Shown here piece by piece: positions 32,914 to 41,603 of a DNA stretch of 64,000 nucleotides. Below the pieces are notes generated by a model. The model was not told the origin of the DNA. It did no database searches and saw nothing but the letters and a program-made list of their open reading frames with translations. The DNA is from Flavobacteriales bacterium (GTDB taxonomy: Bacteria; Bacteroidota; Bacteroidia; CAIKAF01). The translations under genes were made by a program, and so were the position numbers. Each line of letters starts with the position of its first letter. Positions within the stretch are counted from its first letter, which is position 1. The DNA is taken from positions 24,017 to 88,016 of the forward strand of contig JANWWP010000038.1 of NCBI GenBank assembly GCA_025055575.1, given 5' to 3'.

Positions 32914-33524
32914 GCTGTCAAGGCAAGATGATATTCCCCGTTGCAAAAATGCATCACGGTGTGGCAAAAGATGCTGTTCTGATGCGTACAAAGTATTTTT
33001 AGTGCCTGATTATGAAAAAGTTCAGGCCTGCTCAATACAATACCTTCCGAGTAATTCACCGGGTGGGGCGCCGCTTTTAAAACGGCTTCTTTGATTGTCC
33101 ATGCCTTTAAGAGAAAATATCTACGCGCAGGGTCATCCGGCAGGGTTTTTATACCCTGTAACTGATCTTGACTGAGAAAATGGCTTCCTGCTTTGAGAAT
33201 TCTATTGTCCGTTTTTTGAATGTCAATACCTCCGGGATGAGATCCGATCCAAGCTGCCGCCGCCTCTCCACTGTGGGATAACGATATTTTTTCAATACGG
33301 CCAACGATAAAGGGTTTTTTTTCATCGTTATACTGCACTATGCAATAAAAGCCCATCAGTTTCCATAACAAGAATCTGGAAATGACAAATGAGAACATGC
33401 GTCGATCGTTGGCCCCGGTCGGAAGGGCGGTGAAGAGGGCGGGGTGTGTCTTACGAGCCCAATCAAGGATGTATTTTTTTTCCGCCCTTGCCCTCACGAC
33501 ACCCGTCAAAATAATGTTATGCAT
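32910..33524 (-). CDS. 4'-phosphopantetheinyl transferase superfamily protein, 204 aa
   Basis: This Sfp/AcpT-type enzyme attaches the phosphopantetheine arm of CoA to a carrier protein. The metal-binding motif GIDIQKTD and the FLLKAWTIKEAVLKA motif (the usual W-(T/S)-x-K-E-A) are both present, preceded by the KPFIVGRIEKISLSHSG substrate site. The ATG at 33524 is used; an upstream in-frame reading to 33593 overlaps the next gene's promoter. It is coupled to the PcrB-like synthase by GTGA. The carrier protein it serves is unknown, and no PKS or NRPS gene is in the window. Confidence 0.88.
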   Translation of the reverse strand: MHNIILTGVVRARAEKKYILDWARKTHPALFTALPTGANDRRMFSFVISRFLLWKLMGFYCIVQYNDEKKPFIVGRIEKISLSHSGEAAAAWIGSHPGGIDIQKTDNRILKAGSHFLSQDQLQGIKTLPDDPARRYFLLKAWTIKEAVLKAAPHPVNYSEGIVLSRPELFHNQALKILCTHQNSIFCHTVMHFCNGEYHLALTA

Positions 33525-33527
33525 GCC

Positions 33528-33535
33528 TATATTTG
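33528..33535 (+). promoter_or_regulatory. -7 promoter box TATATTTG for the twin glycine-rich proteins
   Basis: Exact TAnnTTTG match 15 bases before the ATG at 33551, only three bases from the start codon of the divergent transferase gene. Confidence 0.55.
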
Positions 33536-33550
33536 TTCGGTAAACCTCAC

Positions 33551-36500
33551 ATGGCTCATCGGGGAGGGAAATATCTTCAAAACCCGCAAACATTCTTGAA
33601 TATCCCGGGACAAATAAAGCGTGCTTTGGCCAATATTGGGTGCGCCGTCCTGATTACTTTTTCTGCAGGGGCCCAGGAGTGTTCTGTGTTTTATGTGACC
33701 CCGGGCGGGGCCGGGAGTGGTGCTGCCGGGACAAAGGCCAATCCGGCCTCCATTCAGTATGCTCTCACTTTGGCTGGCGGCAATCCGGCCCGTATTTACA
33801 TGCGCACCGGTACCTACAATATTTCAACGCCTTTACAGATTCCTTCCAATTGCCGGATCGAGGGCGGCTTCAATCCTCAATGGAAAAAAACCAATGGCTC
33901 CGAAACAGTAATCTTCCGTGATTTTACAAATGTTGAGCCCAACCCGAATCGTTTGGTGGCCATCATGGCCGTGGGCAGCACCAATTTTGAATTGCATGAT
34001 CTCACGATTCGCACAGCCCATGCTGTGACGCCGTCCACATCTACGTACGGGTTGTACTTAAATGGATGTTCCAATTACCAACTGGTGCGGCTAAAAGTTT
34101 ATCCAGGGAATGCCACGTCAGGGCTATCGGGTGCGGGAGGAACGCCTGGGCTTGCCGGAGCGCCTGGTCTTCCGGGTCAGGATGGAGATGAAGACGGCCC
34201 CTGCTGCACCGCAGGCGGAGCTCCGGGCTCAGGATCTTTTCCGGGCAGCCACCCCGGAGGAGCCGGGGGTAATGGCGGTCCCAGAGGCACTTATCAATTT
34301 CCTGCGGGGGGATCGGCGCCCCCTGGTTTTCCGGGGCAGCCGGCCCCGGGCGCTGGAGGAGGCACTGGCGGGTTAGGTGGTATTGGAGTCAATGATTTAA
34401 TTGTTTCCTTAACAGCCTGTCCACGAACGCCAATCAATGATGGCAGTCCAGGTTCTGCAGGCCAGCCGGGAATTAACGGCACCCATGGCAGCGACGGAGT
34501 AGCCAGTTTCTCCAGCGGATGGTTTCAGCCAGCCTCCGGTATGCCAGGCACAGATGGCACGCATGGATTTGGTGGCGGAGGGGGCGGAGGCGGCGGTTCT
34601 CAGGGCTATGTGGTTGTGATCCCGGCTTTGCCGCCTCTCATTCCTAATGAAATCAATACCAATGGAGCAGGTGCCGGTGGTGGCGGTGGCGGTGAAGGGG
34701 GCCAGGGCGGTACGGGGGGCCAGGGTGGCACCGGCGGCGGGGGATCCTTTGGGATTTTTGTTTGGAATAATGGGCCGGGGGCCGTTATTCGGGATTGCTT
34801 TTATACTTCTGCTTTTCCCGGGCTCGGAGGCTCCGGCGGACTGGGTGGGCAAGGAGGGCCGGGCGGTGCCGGAGGCGCCGGAGGCGGAATGTGGAACTGC
34901 GACATTGGAGCCGGCGGTCCAGGAGGTCCAGGTGGACCAGGCGGTTCAGGAGGTAACGGCGGTAAAGGCAGCGATGGGATATCCCTTCCCTTGTATCAAG
35001 ACCCTGCAGGACAGTCTATCAACATCCTTAATATCAACAATCTACAACAGCCTGTGGTGACGGTTGAATATTCTGGTTGCATTAATTCGCCGGTCACTTT
35101 CTCCACAAATCAAACCGGAACTGTACAATGGTTTTTCGGAGCGAATTCCAGTCCTCCTTCCGCCTATGGACAAACCGCTGTGACCTCTTACAGCCAAACG
35201 GGCGAGAAGACATTCACTATGGTGTGGAACGGCATTCCGTATACGTACACCGAATTTATTGAAATTTACAATACCCAGCCCAATCCTCCCGTACAAATTG
35301 TTCCATCGGCCACCCAGTTTTGTCTGGGTCAAACGGGCCAGTTCAGCTCCTCAGCCACCGCCGACAACTATTACTGGACTATTTCTGGAGGTCTCTCCGC
35401 AATTCAACAAAATTTCTCTGGTCCTAATTTCCAAAATTTAAATTTCACTTTCCCAGAACCTGGACTGTACAAGGTTTATCTTCAAACTTTGAACGGGTGT
35501 TGTGGCTTTTCCTTTCTGGACTCTCTGCAGGTGAGCGTGGAAGCTCCAGTGTATCCTGAAATATCCATTCAATCCAGCGCCACCTTCACGGGCAATGTGG
35601 TCTGCGAAGGCAGCCAAGTGATTTTTACTGCGGCTGTCCAAAATGCCGGAAATAGTCCTTCCTATCAATGGCAGCTGAATGGAGGTAATGTAGGAGCTAA
35701 CACTCCCACGTTTGTTCTGAATAATCCTCAGTCTGGCGATGCCGTGCTGTGCATTGTCACTTCCAATAATGGTTGCTCCACAGGTCTCACCGACACCTCG
35801 CAGGTGATCAGCATTTCGGTCATTAGCACGCCGGTGGTCACATGCAGTGCGGATTCTTTTTACACGGGTTCGCCCACCTTCTTCGAAGCACAGGTGACTT
35901 CGGGTGGCCTGGCCCCTTTCACCTACGTTTGGGATTTTGGAAACAATACACAGGGGGCGGGCGGCAATGTGGCCACGGTGTACACCCAGCCAGGGTTTTA
36001 TAATGTGCAGGTGGACGTTACCGACGCCAACGGCTGCACAGGGACCTGCAACCTGGTGGTCCAAATATTTAATTATCTGAAGGCCGACTTTGCAGCGGAT
36101 AAATTTAATGGCTGTGCGCCCCTTACGGTGCACTTCACAAATTTGAGCATCAACACTTTAACCTATCTCTGGGACTTCGGTGACGGCCAGAGCAGCAATC
36201 AAACCCACCCTTCCCACACGTATTATTACCCTGGTACCTACGACGTTACATTATATGCTTTTTCCGCGGTGGGGAACCTGGTGCAGAGTGTGCCTCAGCA
36301 AGTGCAGGTGCTTCCATCTCCGGTGGCCAACTTTCTGGCTTATCCTCAAAATGTCACCGCCCACAGCGATACGGTCTATTTTGCCGATAATTCAGTGGAT
36401 GCCTGGAGTTGGTTATGGAATTTTGGAGACCCTGCTTCAGGGCCTCTCAACACCAGCACTTTGCAAAACCCTGTGCACTATTATGCCGGCAACGGCACCT

Positions 36501-36850
36501 ATACGGTCACCCTCATCGTCACCAATCATTACGGGTGCACGGATACACTCACAAAACCGGCATTTATTCTAAAAAATGTGAGCCTGCAGGAGATGGAACA
36601 AGCTTACCAAATTTCAATGTTTCCAAATCCTGTTTCAGATGCCTTGATTTTGGACATTCAGGGGCCTCCTTTGGAATTTGTGTTGGAACTGTCCGACCTG
36701 AGCGGGAAAAAAGTCCTCAGTTTTCAGGGAAAAAATACAGGCCCGGTGGTGCTGAATGTGGAGCAACTTTCCCAAGGTTGGTACAATCTCAGTATAAGGG
36801 ATACATCCCAAAGTATGCTGTGGAGGCGCCCTGTCATTGTGAGTAGATAG
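33551..36850 (+). CDS. Giant glycine-rich T9SS type A surface protein, 1099 aa
   Basis: Domain order: signal peptide (NIGCAVLITFSAGAQ); a right-handed beta-helix-like start (about 45-180) with VTPGGAGSGAAGTKANPASI, IYMRTGTYNI and FELHDLTIRTAHA, related to DUF1565 / pectate-lyase-like repeats; a long glycine-rich region (about 185-480, bases 34,100-34,990) mixing collagen-like G-x-P triplets (GTPGLAGAPGLPG) and GGxGG runs; Ig-like segments; three PKD domains (WDFGNN, WDFGDGQSSNQTHP, WNFGDPAS); and a type A tail (FPNPVSDALILDI...LSDLSGKK...LSQGWYNLSI). It is probably a surface fibre or adhesin anchored through the T9SS. The ATG at 33551 is preferred. The next paralogue starts three bases after its stop. 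Confidence 0.87.
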   Translation: MAHRGGKYLQNPQTFLNIPGQIKRALANIGCAVLITFSAGAQECSVFYVTPGGAGSGAAGTKANPASIQYALTLAGGNPARIYMRTGTYNISTPLQIPSNCRIEGGFNPQWKKTNGSETVIFRDFTNVEPNPNRLVAIMAVGSTNFELHDLTIRTAHAVTPSTSTYGLYLNGCSNYQLVRLKVYPGNATSGLSGAGGTPGLAGAPGLPGQDGDEDGPCCTAGGAPGSGSFPGSHPGGAGGNGGPRGTYQFPAGGSAPPGFPGQPAPGAGGGTGGLGGIGVNDLIVSLTACPRTPINDGSPGSAGQPGINGTHGSDGVASFSSGWFQPASGMPGTDGTHGFGGGGGGGGGSQGYVVVIPALPPLIPNEINTNGAGAGGGGGGEGGQGGTGGQGGTGGGGSFGIFVWNNGPGAVIRDCFYTSAFPGLGGSGGLGGQGGPGGAGGAGGGMWNCDIGAGGPGGPGGPGGSGGNGGKGSDGISLPLYQDPAGQSINILNINNLQQPVVTVEYSGCINSPVTFSTNQTGTVQWFFGANSSPPSAYGQTAVTSYSQTGEKTFTMVWNGIPYTYTEFIEIYNTQPNPPVQIVPSATQFCLGQTGQFSSSATADNYYWTISGGLSAIQQNFSGPNFQNLNFTFPEPGLYKVYLQTLNGCCGFSFLDSLQVSVEAPVYPEISIQSSATFTGNVVCEGSQVIFTAAVQNAGNSPSYQWQLNGGNVGANTPTFVLNNPQSGDAVLCIVTSNNGCSTGLTDTSQVISISVISTPVVTCSADSFYTGSPTFFEAQVTSGGLAPFTYVWDFGNNTQGAGGNVATVYTQPGFYNVQVDVTDANGCTGTCNLVVQIFNYLKADFAADKFNGCAPLTVHFTNLSINTLTYLWDFGDGQSSNQTHPSHTYYYPGTYDVTLYAFSAVGNLVQSVPQQVQVLPSPVANFLAYPQNVTAHSDTVYFADNSVDAWSWLWNFGDPASGPLNTSTLQNPVHYYAGNGTYTVTLIVTNHYGCTDTLTKPAFILKNVSLQEMEQAYQISMFPNPVSDALILDIQGPPLEFVLELSDLSGKKVLSFQGKNTGPVVLNVEQLSQGWYNLSIRDTSQSMLWRRPVIVSR

Positions 36851-36853
36851 TTT

Positions 36854-39800
36854 ATGAAAACAACTTTTAGACTTCAGGCCTTTATTATCGCGTTTTTCTG
36901 GTTCAAAATAAGCTTTGCCCAGCAGCCCAACATCATATATGTGACTCCAAACGGCACGGGAACCGGAACTCAGGCCAGCCCGGCCAGTCTTGTGACAGCT
37001 CTCCAAAACGCCACACCCGGCAAACAACTGCGCTTGGCAGCAGGAAATTACTACCTTTCGCAGACAGTTAATCTGGCGCAAGGGGTCACGATTGAAGGCG
37101 GCTATAACAGCGCCACCTGGTGCAAATCCAACACTTTGAAGACACGGATTTACCGAGATAGTTCCAACATTCTCACCAATCCGAACCGTTTGGTGGCCTT
37201 TGCCGCTGAAAATATTTCTGATTTTCACATCCACGATCTGGAGATCATCACCGCACACGCTGTAGGAGATGGGGTTACCAACTACGGTATTTACATCAAC
37301 AACTGCTCCGATTACAGTATTGTCCGTTGCAAAATCACTGCCGGCAACGGTTCCAATGGAAGTAACGGATTGCCTGGTACCAATGGACAAAATGGCGCCA
37401 ATGGCCAACAAGGAGGCCAAGGGGATGGTAATGGTTCATGCTGCACGGCAGGCGGTCTTGGGGGCAATTCCTGGTCGGCGGGAGCCTACAAGGGTGGTAA
37501 CGGAGGGAATGGTGGAGCCCAGGGTAGTTTCAACAGTTGTCCTAATGCCACAGCTGGTCAAGCCGGCAGCGGCCCCGCGGGTGGTGCCGGCGGCCTGGGG
37601 GGGCTGGGCTCTTGCAACTTTGTTTCTTTCGGTTGTGACGCCGGGCCGGCCAACCATGGGCAACCCGGACAGCCGGGAGGCGATGGCGCCAACGGGGCAC
37701 CTGGGGCGGATGGTGTTCCTTCTTTTGGGGCGGGATTCTTTATTCCCGGGGATGGCCAAAACGGTCAACCCGGGCAGCCGGGTAGCGGAGGTGGTGGCGG
37801 CGGCGGGGGAGGCAGCCAGGGAGGGCAACCTCACATCAATGTATGGTTTGTGAATATCAACAACAACGGCGCTGGTCCCGGAGGCGGAGGGGGTGGAGAA
37901 GGAGGACAGGGCGGTTCTGGGGGCGGTGGTGGAAAAGGGGGTGGCGGCTCTTTCGGAGTGTTTGGATGGAACAATGGCGCCAATGCCAAACTTTTAGACT
38001 GTACGGTTAGCAGCGGGTTGCCGGGGCTTGGAGGGCTTGGAAATCCCCAGGGGGGCCTGGGGGGGCTGGGGGGGCTTGGAAATCCGGTTAATACGGCGTA
38101 CGACTGTGACCTGGGAAATCCTGGACCCGGCGGAAATGGCGGCAAAGGGGGCAATGGCGGTCCCGGGGGGAACGGCGCAGCAGGCCTGAGTTATTCCATT
38201 TATGAGGACCCCAACGGCCAGCCTTTCGTTCAATCGTCCATGGCCAGCCCCGTGGAACCTCAGGTGACGGTTTGCGAACTGGGTTGCACCTACGCCGAGG
38301 TCAATCTTTCCACCAACGCCAGCGGTTTTGTTCAATGGTTTTTTGATGGAGGCACAGTGCCGGCCGTGGCTTCAGGAAATAACGTAACGGCTTATTTTAC
38401 AACACCCGGACGCCATACTTTCGTCCTGGTAGTCAATGGCCTGCCTTACATCTATTCTGAATTTATCGGGGTGTTTGAAGATGGGCTTCCCTATATGCCT
38501 CAGATTATCCCCGACACTTCAGAAGTTTGCCCCGGAGCCACAGTACAGTTTTCCAGCAGTTATGCAGGCCTGAACTACGATTGGACTTTTCCCGGAGGGG
38601 CTCCGCCCTCCCTTTCGGGTCCTGGCCTCCAAAATACCAGCAGCACGTATGCTAACACAGGGACCTATCCTGTATCCCTCAAAACGTATTCCCAAACCTG
38701 CGGCTGGAGCATCCGAGACACGGCTTATGTGATTGTGTTGCCAGTGCTTCAGCCGGCGGTTCTTGTGAGCGCGGCGGCATCGGGTGTATGTTTCGGGCAA
38801 AGCCTCACTATGGGGGCGGCCCCCACCCATGGCGGGGATGCGCCTTCCTACTTCTGGACCGTCAACGGTCAACCGGCTGGCTCAGGACCTGTTCTGACCT
38901 TAAATAATATCACAAGTCCGCAAACTGTGACCGTTACTATGACTTCGTCTTACCAGTGCCCCGTCCCGAATCCGGTATCGAGCCTGCCTTTCCAGATTGC
39001 TGTGCATCCCCTGCCTGTTGTCAATTGCGCCTTCAACGGCACCTATTTGGGTTTGCCCACTTCCTTCACTTCGAATGTGGCCAATGGCACGGCGCCTTAC
39101 ACTTACTTCTGGCAATTTGGGGATGGATCGGGCATCAGCAGCCAACAAAATCCATCTTACGTTTTTCCAGGCACGGGGAGCTACACCGTCGCGCTCACTG
39201 TGACAGATGCCAATGGTTGTCAGGCTTCCTGCTCCCTGCCTTTGACCATCACCGTGGCACCGGATGTGGTGGCCCAGGGCTCCGCCACTATCACAAGTTT
39301 AGGTTGTGGCACGGCCACCGTGAATTTCACAGATCAGAGCGGGGGGAATCCCACTGGTTGGTTCTGGGATTTTGGGGATGGCAGCACCAGCACCCAGCAA
39401 AATCCCACACACACATATACGCAACCGGGTCTGTACAGCGTCATGCTGGTAGCTAATAACGGTGTGAACTTTGATACTACCTGGTTGCCTAATGTTGTGG
39501 ATATTCCGCCCTATCCGGTAGCAGGCATCAGCGCGGTGGATCGGGTTGGTTGCGAGCCATTCACGGTTCAGTTTCAGGATGCTTCATCAGGTGCCACGAC
39601 ATGGTTATGGGATTTTGGAGACGGCAGTCCTCAATCTTCTCTTCAGAACCCCTCCCACACTTACTCTCAGGCCGGTACTTACACCGTGACGCTCACAGTT
39701 ACGAATGGTCAAGCCGGCTGCCAGGACAGCCATACCGAAACTGCCTACATACAGGTGCTGCAGGCCCCCGACGTGAATTTTACAGTGAATGATTCCGTGG

Positions 39801-40552
39801 TGTGTGCCTGGGATGTGGTTCAATTTACGGATTTATCCACCAATGGGCCTGTGACATCCTGGCAATGGAGTTTTGGGGATGGCAGCACCAGTTCGCAGCC
39901 CAACCCCCAACATACGTACACCACACCAGCGGGTGGCGGTTACTGGGTCACCCTTACTGTGACGGGTCCGGGTCCTGCATTTTGCGCCAGCACCATGACC
40001 AAGCCGCAATATATTATCGTGCACGTGAAACCCACCGCGGCTTTTTCTCCAACGCACATGACCCTGGAAATGCCTGAGAATAAAGTACAATTTTTTAATC
40101 AAAGTTTTGGTTTCCAGCATCTTTTGTGGAATTTTAATACGGGCAGTACCTCCACCGTACACAATCCCGTTGTCATTTTCCCAGATTCCGGCTATTACCC
40201 GGTGTGGCTCTACGCTTTCACCAATGAAGGCTGTTCGGACACCGCTTACGGTGAAGTTTTGGTTCTGGAGCAGCAGGTCGTTTACATTCCCAACACATTC
40301 ACGCCAGATGGTGATTACTTGAATGAGACCTTTGCTGTGAAAGGTAAAGGCATTAAAAATCTGGAGATGCTCATTTATGACCGATGGGGTGAAAAAATTT
40401 ATGAGGGCCGCGGGTTAGACGCGGCCTGGAATGGGCGGGTGAACAATTCGGGCCCTAAATGTGCCCAAGGCGTGTATGTGTATCGAATTATTGCGGAATA
40501 TTATACAGGTCGTGAAGTCCAGTTCACAGGGCACGTTTCTTTGATCCGGTAG
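36854..40552 (+). CDS. Giant glycine-rich T9SS type B (gliding-type) surface protein, 1232 aa
   Basis: Paralogue of the preceding gene with the same head: signal peptide (FIIAFFWFKISFAQQ), beta-helix start (VTPNGTGTGTQASPASL, LRLAAGNYYLSQTV), glycine-rich region (bases about 37,330-38,190, with GNGGNGGAQG, GGGGGGGGGSQGG and LGGLGGLG), and Ig-like parts. It then has five PKD domains (WQFGDGS, WDFGDGSTSTQQNP, WDFGDGSPQSSLQNP, WSFGDGSTSSQPNP, WNFNTGST). It ends with a gliding-motility-associated type B domain: YIPNTFTPDGDYLNETF, LEMLIYDRWGEKIYEGRG, WNGRVNNSGPKCAQGVYVYRI. In Flavobacteria this tail releases proteins or moves them as adhesins. The two genes differ mainly in PKD number and sorting tail. 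Confidence 0.9.
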   Translation: MKTTFRLQAFIIAFFWFKISFAQQPNIIYVTPNGTGTGTQASPASLVTALQNATPGKQLRLAAGNYYLSQTVNLAQGVTIEGGYNSATWCKSNTLKTRIYRDSSNILTNPNRLVAFAAENISDFHIHDLEIITAHAVGDGVTNYGIYINNCSDYSIVRCKITAGNGSNGSNGLPGTNGQNGANGQQGGQGDGNGSCCTAGGLGGNSWSAGAYKGGNGGNGGAQGSFNSCPNATAGQAGSGPAGGAGGLGGLGSCNFVSFGCDAGPANHGQPGQPGGDGANGAPGADGVPSFGAGFFIPGDGQNGQPGQPGSGGGGGGGGGSQGGQPHINVWFVNINNNGAGPGGGGGGEGGQGGSGGGGGKGGGGSFGVFGWNNGANAKLLDCTVSSGLPGLGGLGNPQGGLGGLGGLGNPVNTAYDCDLGNPGPGGNGGKGGNGGPGGNGAAGLSYSIYEDPNGQPFVQSSMASPVEPQVTVCELGCTYAEVNLSTNASGFVQWFFDGGTVPAVASGNNVTAYFTTPGRHTFVLVVNGLPYIYSEFIGVFEDGLPYMPQIIPDTSEVCPGATVQFSSSYAGLNYDWTFPGGAPPSLSGPGLQNTSSTYANTGTYPVSLKTYSQTCGWSIRDTAYVIVLPVLQPAVLVSAAASGVCFGQSLTMGAAPTHGGDAPSYFWTVNGQPAGSGPVLTLNNITSPQTVTVTMTSSYQCPVPNPVSSLPFQIAVHPLPVVNCAFNGTYLGLPTSFTSNVANGTAPYTYFWQFGDGSGISSQQNPSYVFPGTGSYTVALTVTDANGCQASCSLPLTITVAPDVVAQGSATITSLGCGTATVNFTDQSGGNPTGWFWDFGDGSTSTQQNPTHTYTQPGLYSVMLVANNGVNFDTTWLPNVVDIPPYPVAGISAVDRVGCEPFTVQFQDASSGATTWLWDFGDGSPQSSLQNPSHTYSQAGTYTVTLTVTNGQAGCQDSHTETAYIQVLQAPDVNFTVNDSVVCAWDVVQFTDLSTNGPVTSWQWSFGDGSTSSQPNPQHTYTTPAGGGYWVTLTVTGPGPAFCASTMTKPQYIIVHVKPTAAFSPTHMTLEMPENKVQFFNQSFGFQHLLWNFNTGSTSTVHNPVVIFPDSGYYPVWLYAFTNEGCSDTAYGEVLVLEQQVVYIPNTFTPDGDYLNETFAVKGKGIKNLEMLIYDRWGEKIYEGRGLDAAWNGRVNNSGPKCAQGVYVYRIIAEYYTGREVQFTGHVSLIR

Positions 40553-40621
40553 CCCCCCAAATTTCCTTCTATTTAAGTCTTAGATTTTGATTTCTACGGC
40601 TAAGCGCTTCATGAGCGCTTT

Positions 40622-40659
40622 ACAGTCTTCGTAAATGCCCGTATGAAGCACTGTTTTTT
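40622..40659 (+). terminator. Intrinsic terminator of the twin-giant operon
   Basis: ACAGT-CTTCGTA at 40622-40633 pairs with TATGAAG-C-ACTGT, a 12-base-pair stem with one G-T pair and one bulged C, an eight-base loop and six T residues after it. A smaller hairpin AAGCGCT/AGCGCTT lies just upstream at 40602-40620. The rest of 40553-40712 shows nothing else but the next promoter. Confidence 0.8.
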
Positions 40660-40686
40660 AAGAAAAAATAGTTTCAAAAAAATCAT

Positions 40687-40694
40687 TAAATTTG
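40687..40694 (+). promoter_or_regulatory. -7 promoter box TAAATTTG for the SH3 protein
   Basis: Exact TAnnTTTG match 18 bases before the ATG at 40713. Confidence 0.5.
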
Positions 40695-40712
40695 ATTCTA
40701 AATATTTAATAT

Positions 40713-41525
40713 ATGAAAAAAAGTACGTTTCCCAAAAGAGCCGTCCTGATCTTGACACATGTTTTACTATGCTGCCAAAGCTTCCAGCTCTTTGCCCAGG
40801 CTGAAAAAAAAGAACAAATTTTTTACGTCATGGCTAAAAGCGGGTTGAATCTGAGGGAAAAGCCAGAAAAAGAAAGTCCGGTGATTTCCAAAATTCCATT
40901 CGGGGCCCAAGTGACTTGTATTTCAACAAATGAGGCTCTTGTTCCTTCCGAAAGCGAGAATATGCGGGGGTATTGGCAAAAGGTTAAATATAACGCCATG
41001 ACGGGTTATGTTTCGGACATTTACCTGTTTCCCTGGCCATTACCATCGGTGGGCTCAGAAAAAAGTATCAAAGAATACATGGGTAAAATCAGCCCACCCT
41101 ACATGCCGGCTTTCAATTTGAAAAACTATGCGGAAAGTATCACAAATGACACGGAATGGAGCATAGAAAAACAAATCTTTAAAAATGGATTTGAATTCCA
41201 TGAATATCATGCCATTGAATATTATTCCATCACCTACTTTATTCCCGGAGTTTCTTTGCAGCAGGGCTTTATGTTGTGTCGGCTTTTGGACGAATTTAAG
41301 CCAATATTTTCAGAAATTCAGGAGTTTCCTTTGAAAAATCAAAAGCTGAATAAAAATGGGAAGATTGTGGATATTCAGGTCATCCCATCGGCTTACGGTA
41401 AAGGAATTTCTGATTTTCAGGATTTCGAGAAAATCCGGATTGAGCTTTCTTCTGATATTGTTTATAAACTGGAATTATTAAAAATCGAAGGCCAGCTGGT
41501 CATTGTTTTTGGTTATGGTGTATAG
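40713..41525 (+). CDS. Secreted SH3-domain protein, 270 aa
   Basis: Signal peptide (KRAVLILTHVLLCCQSFQLFAQ), then a bacterial SH3b domain (about 35-110) with IFYVMAKSGLNLREKPEKESPVISKIPFGAQV and YWQKVKYNAMTGYVSDIYL. The C-terminal 160 residues match nothing I know. SH3b domains bind cell-wall or protein partners in the periplasm. It is a single-gene unit downstream of the twin giants. Its codons are more AT-rich (many AAA/TTT) than the neighbouring surface proteins. Confidence 0.8.
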   Translation: MKKSTFPKRAVLILTHVLLCCQSFQLFAQAEKKEQIFYVMAKSGLNLREKPEKESPVISKIPFGAQVTCISTNEALVPSESENMRGYWQKVKYNAMTGYVSDIYLFPWPLPSVGSEKSIKEYMGKISPPYMPAFNLKNYAESITNDTEWSIEKQIFKNGFEFHEYHAIEYYSITYFIPGVSLQQGFMLCRLLDEFKPIFSEIQEFPLKNQKLNKNGKIVDIQVIPSAYGKGISDFQDFEKIRIELSSDIVYKLELLKIEGQLVIVFGYGV

Positions 41526-41603
41526 GAATATTTATAATTGATATTTAAAGATTCTCATCAAAATACCTAATAAATTTTTTCCAAATTATTGAAAATAATT
41601 TAT

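Noticed and set aside
34100..34990. Repeats in the Gly-rich region considered as a CRISPR-like or tandem-repeat array
   Set aside because: Repeats are codon-level Gly-rich triplets in one long frame, irregular in length and without spacer-repeat structure.
37831..38154. Proline-rich minus-strand frame opposite a giant protein
   Set aside because: Simple complement of GGX repeats; no start or promoter of its own.
41583..41601. AAATTATT/AATAATTT hairpin as a terminator between the SH3 and GEVED genes
   Set aside because: Only A-T pairs with a GAA loop, and neither strand has a T-run after it; chance is likely in AT-rich DNA.
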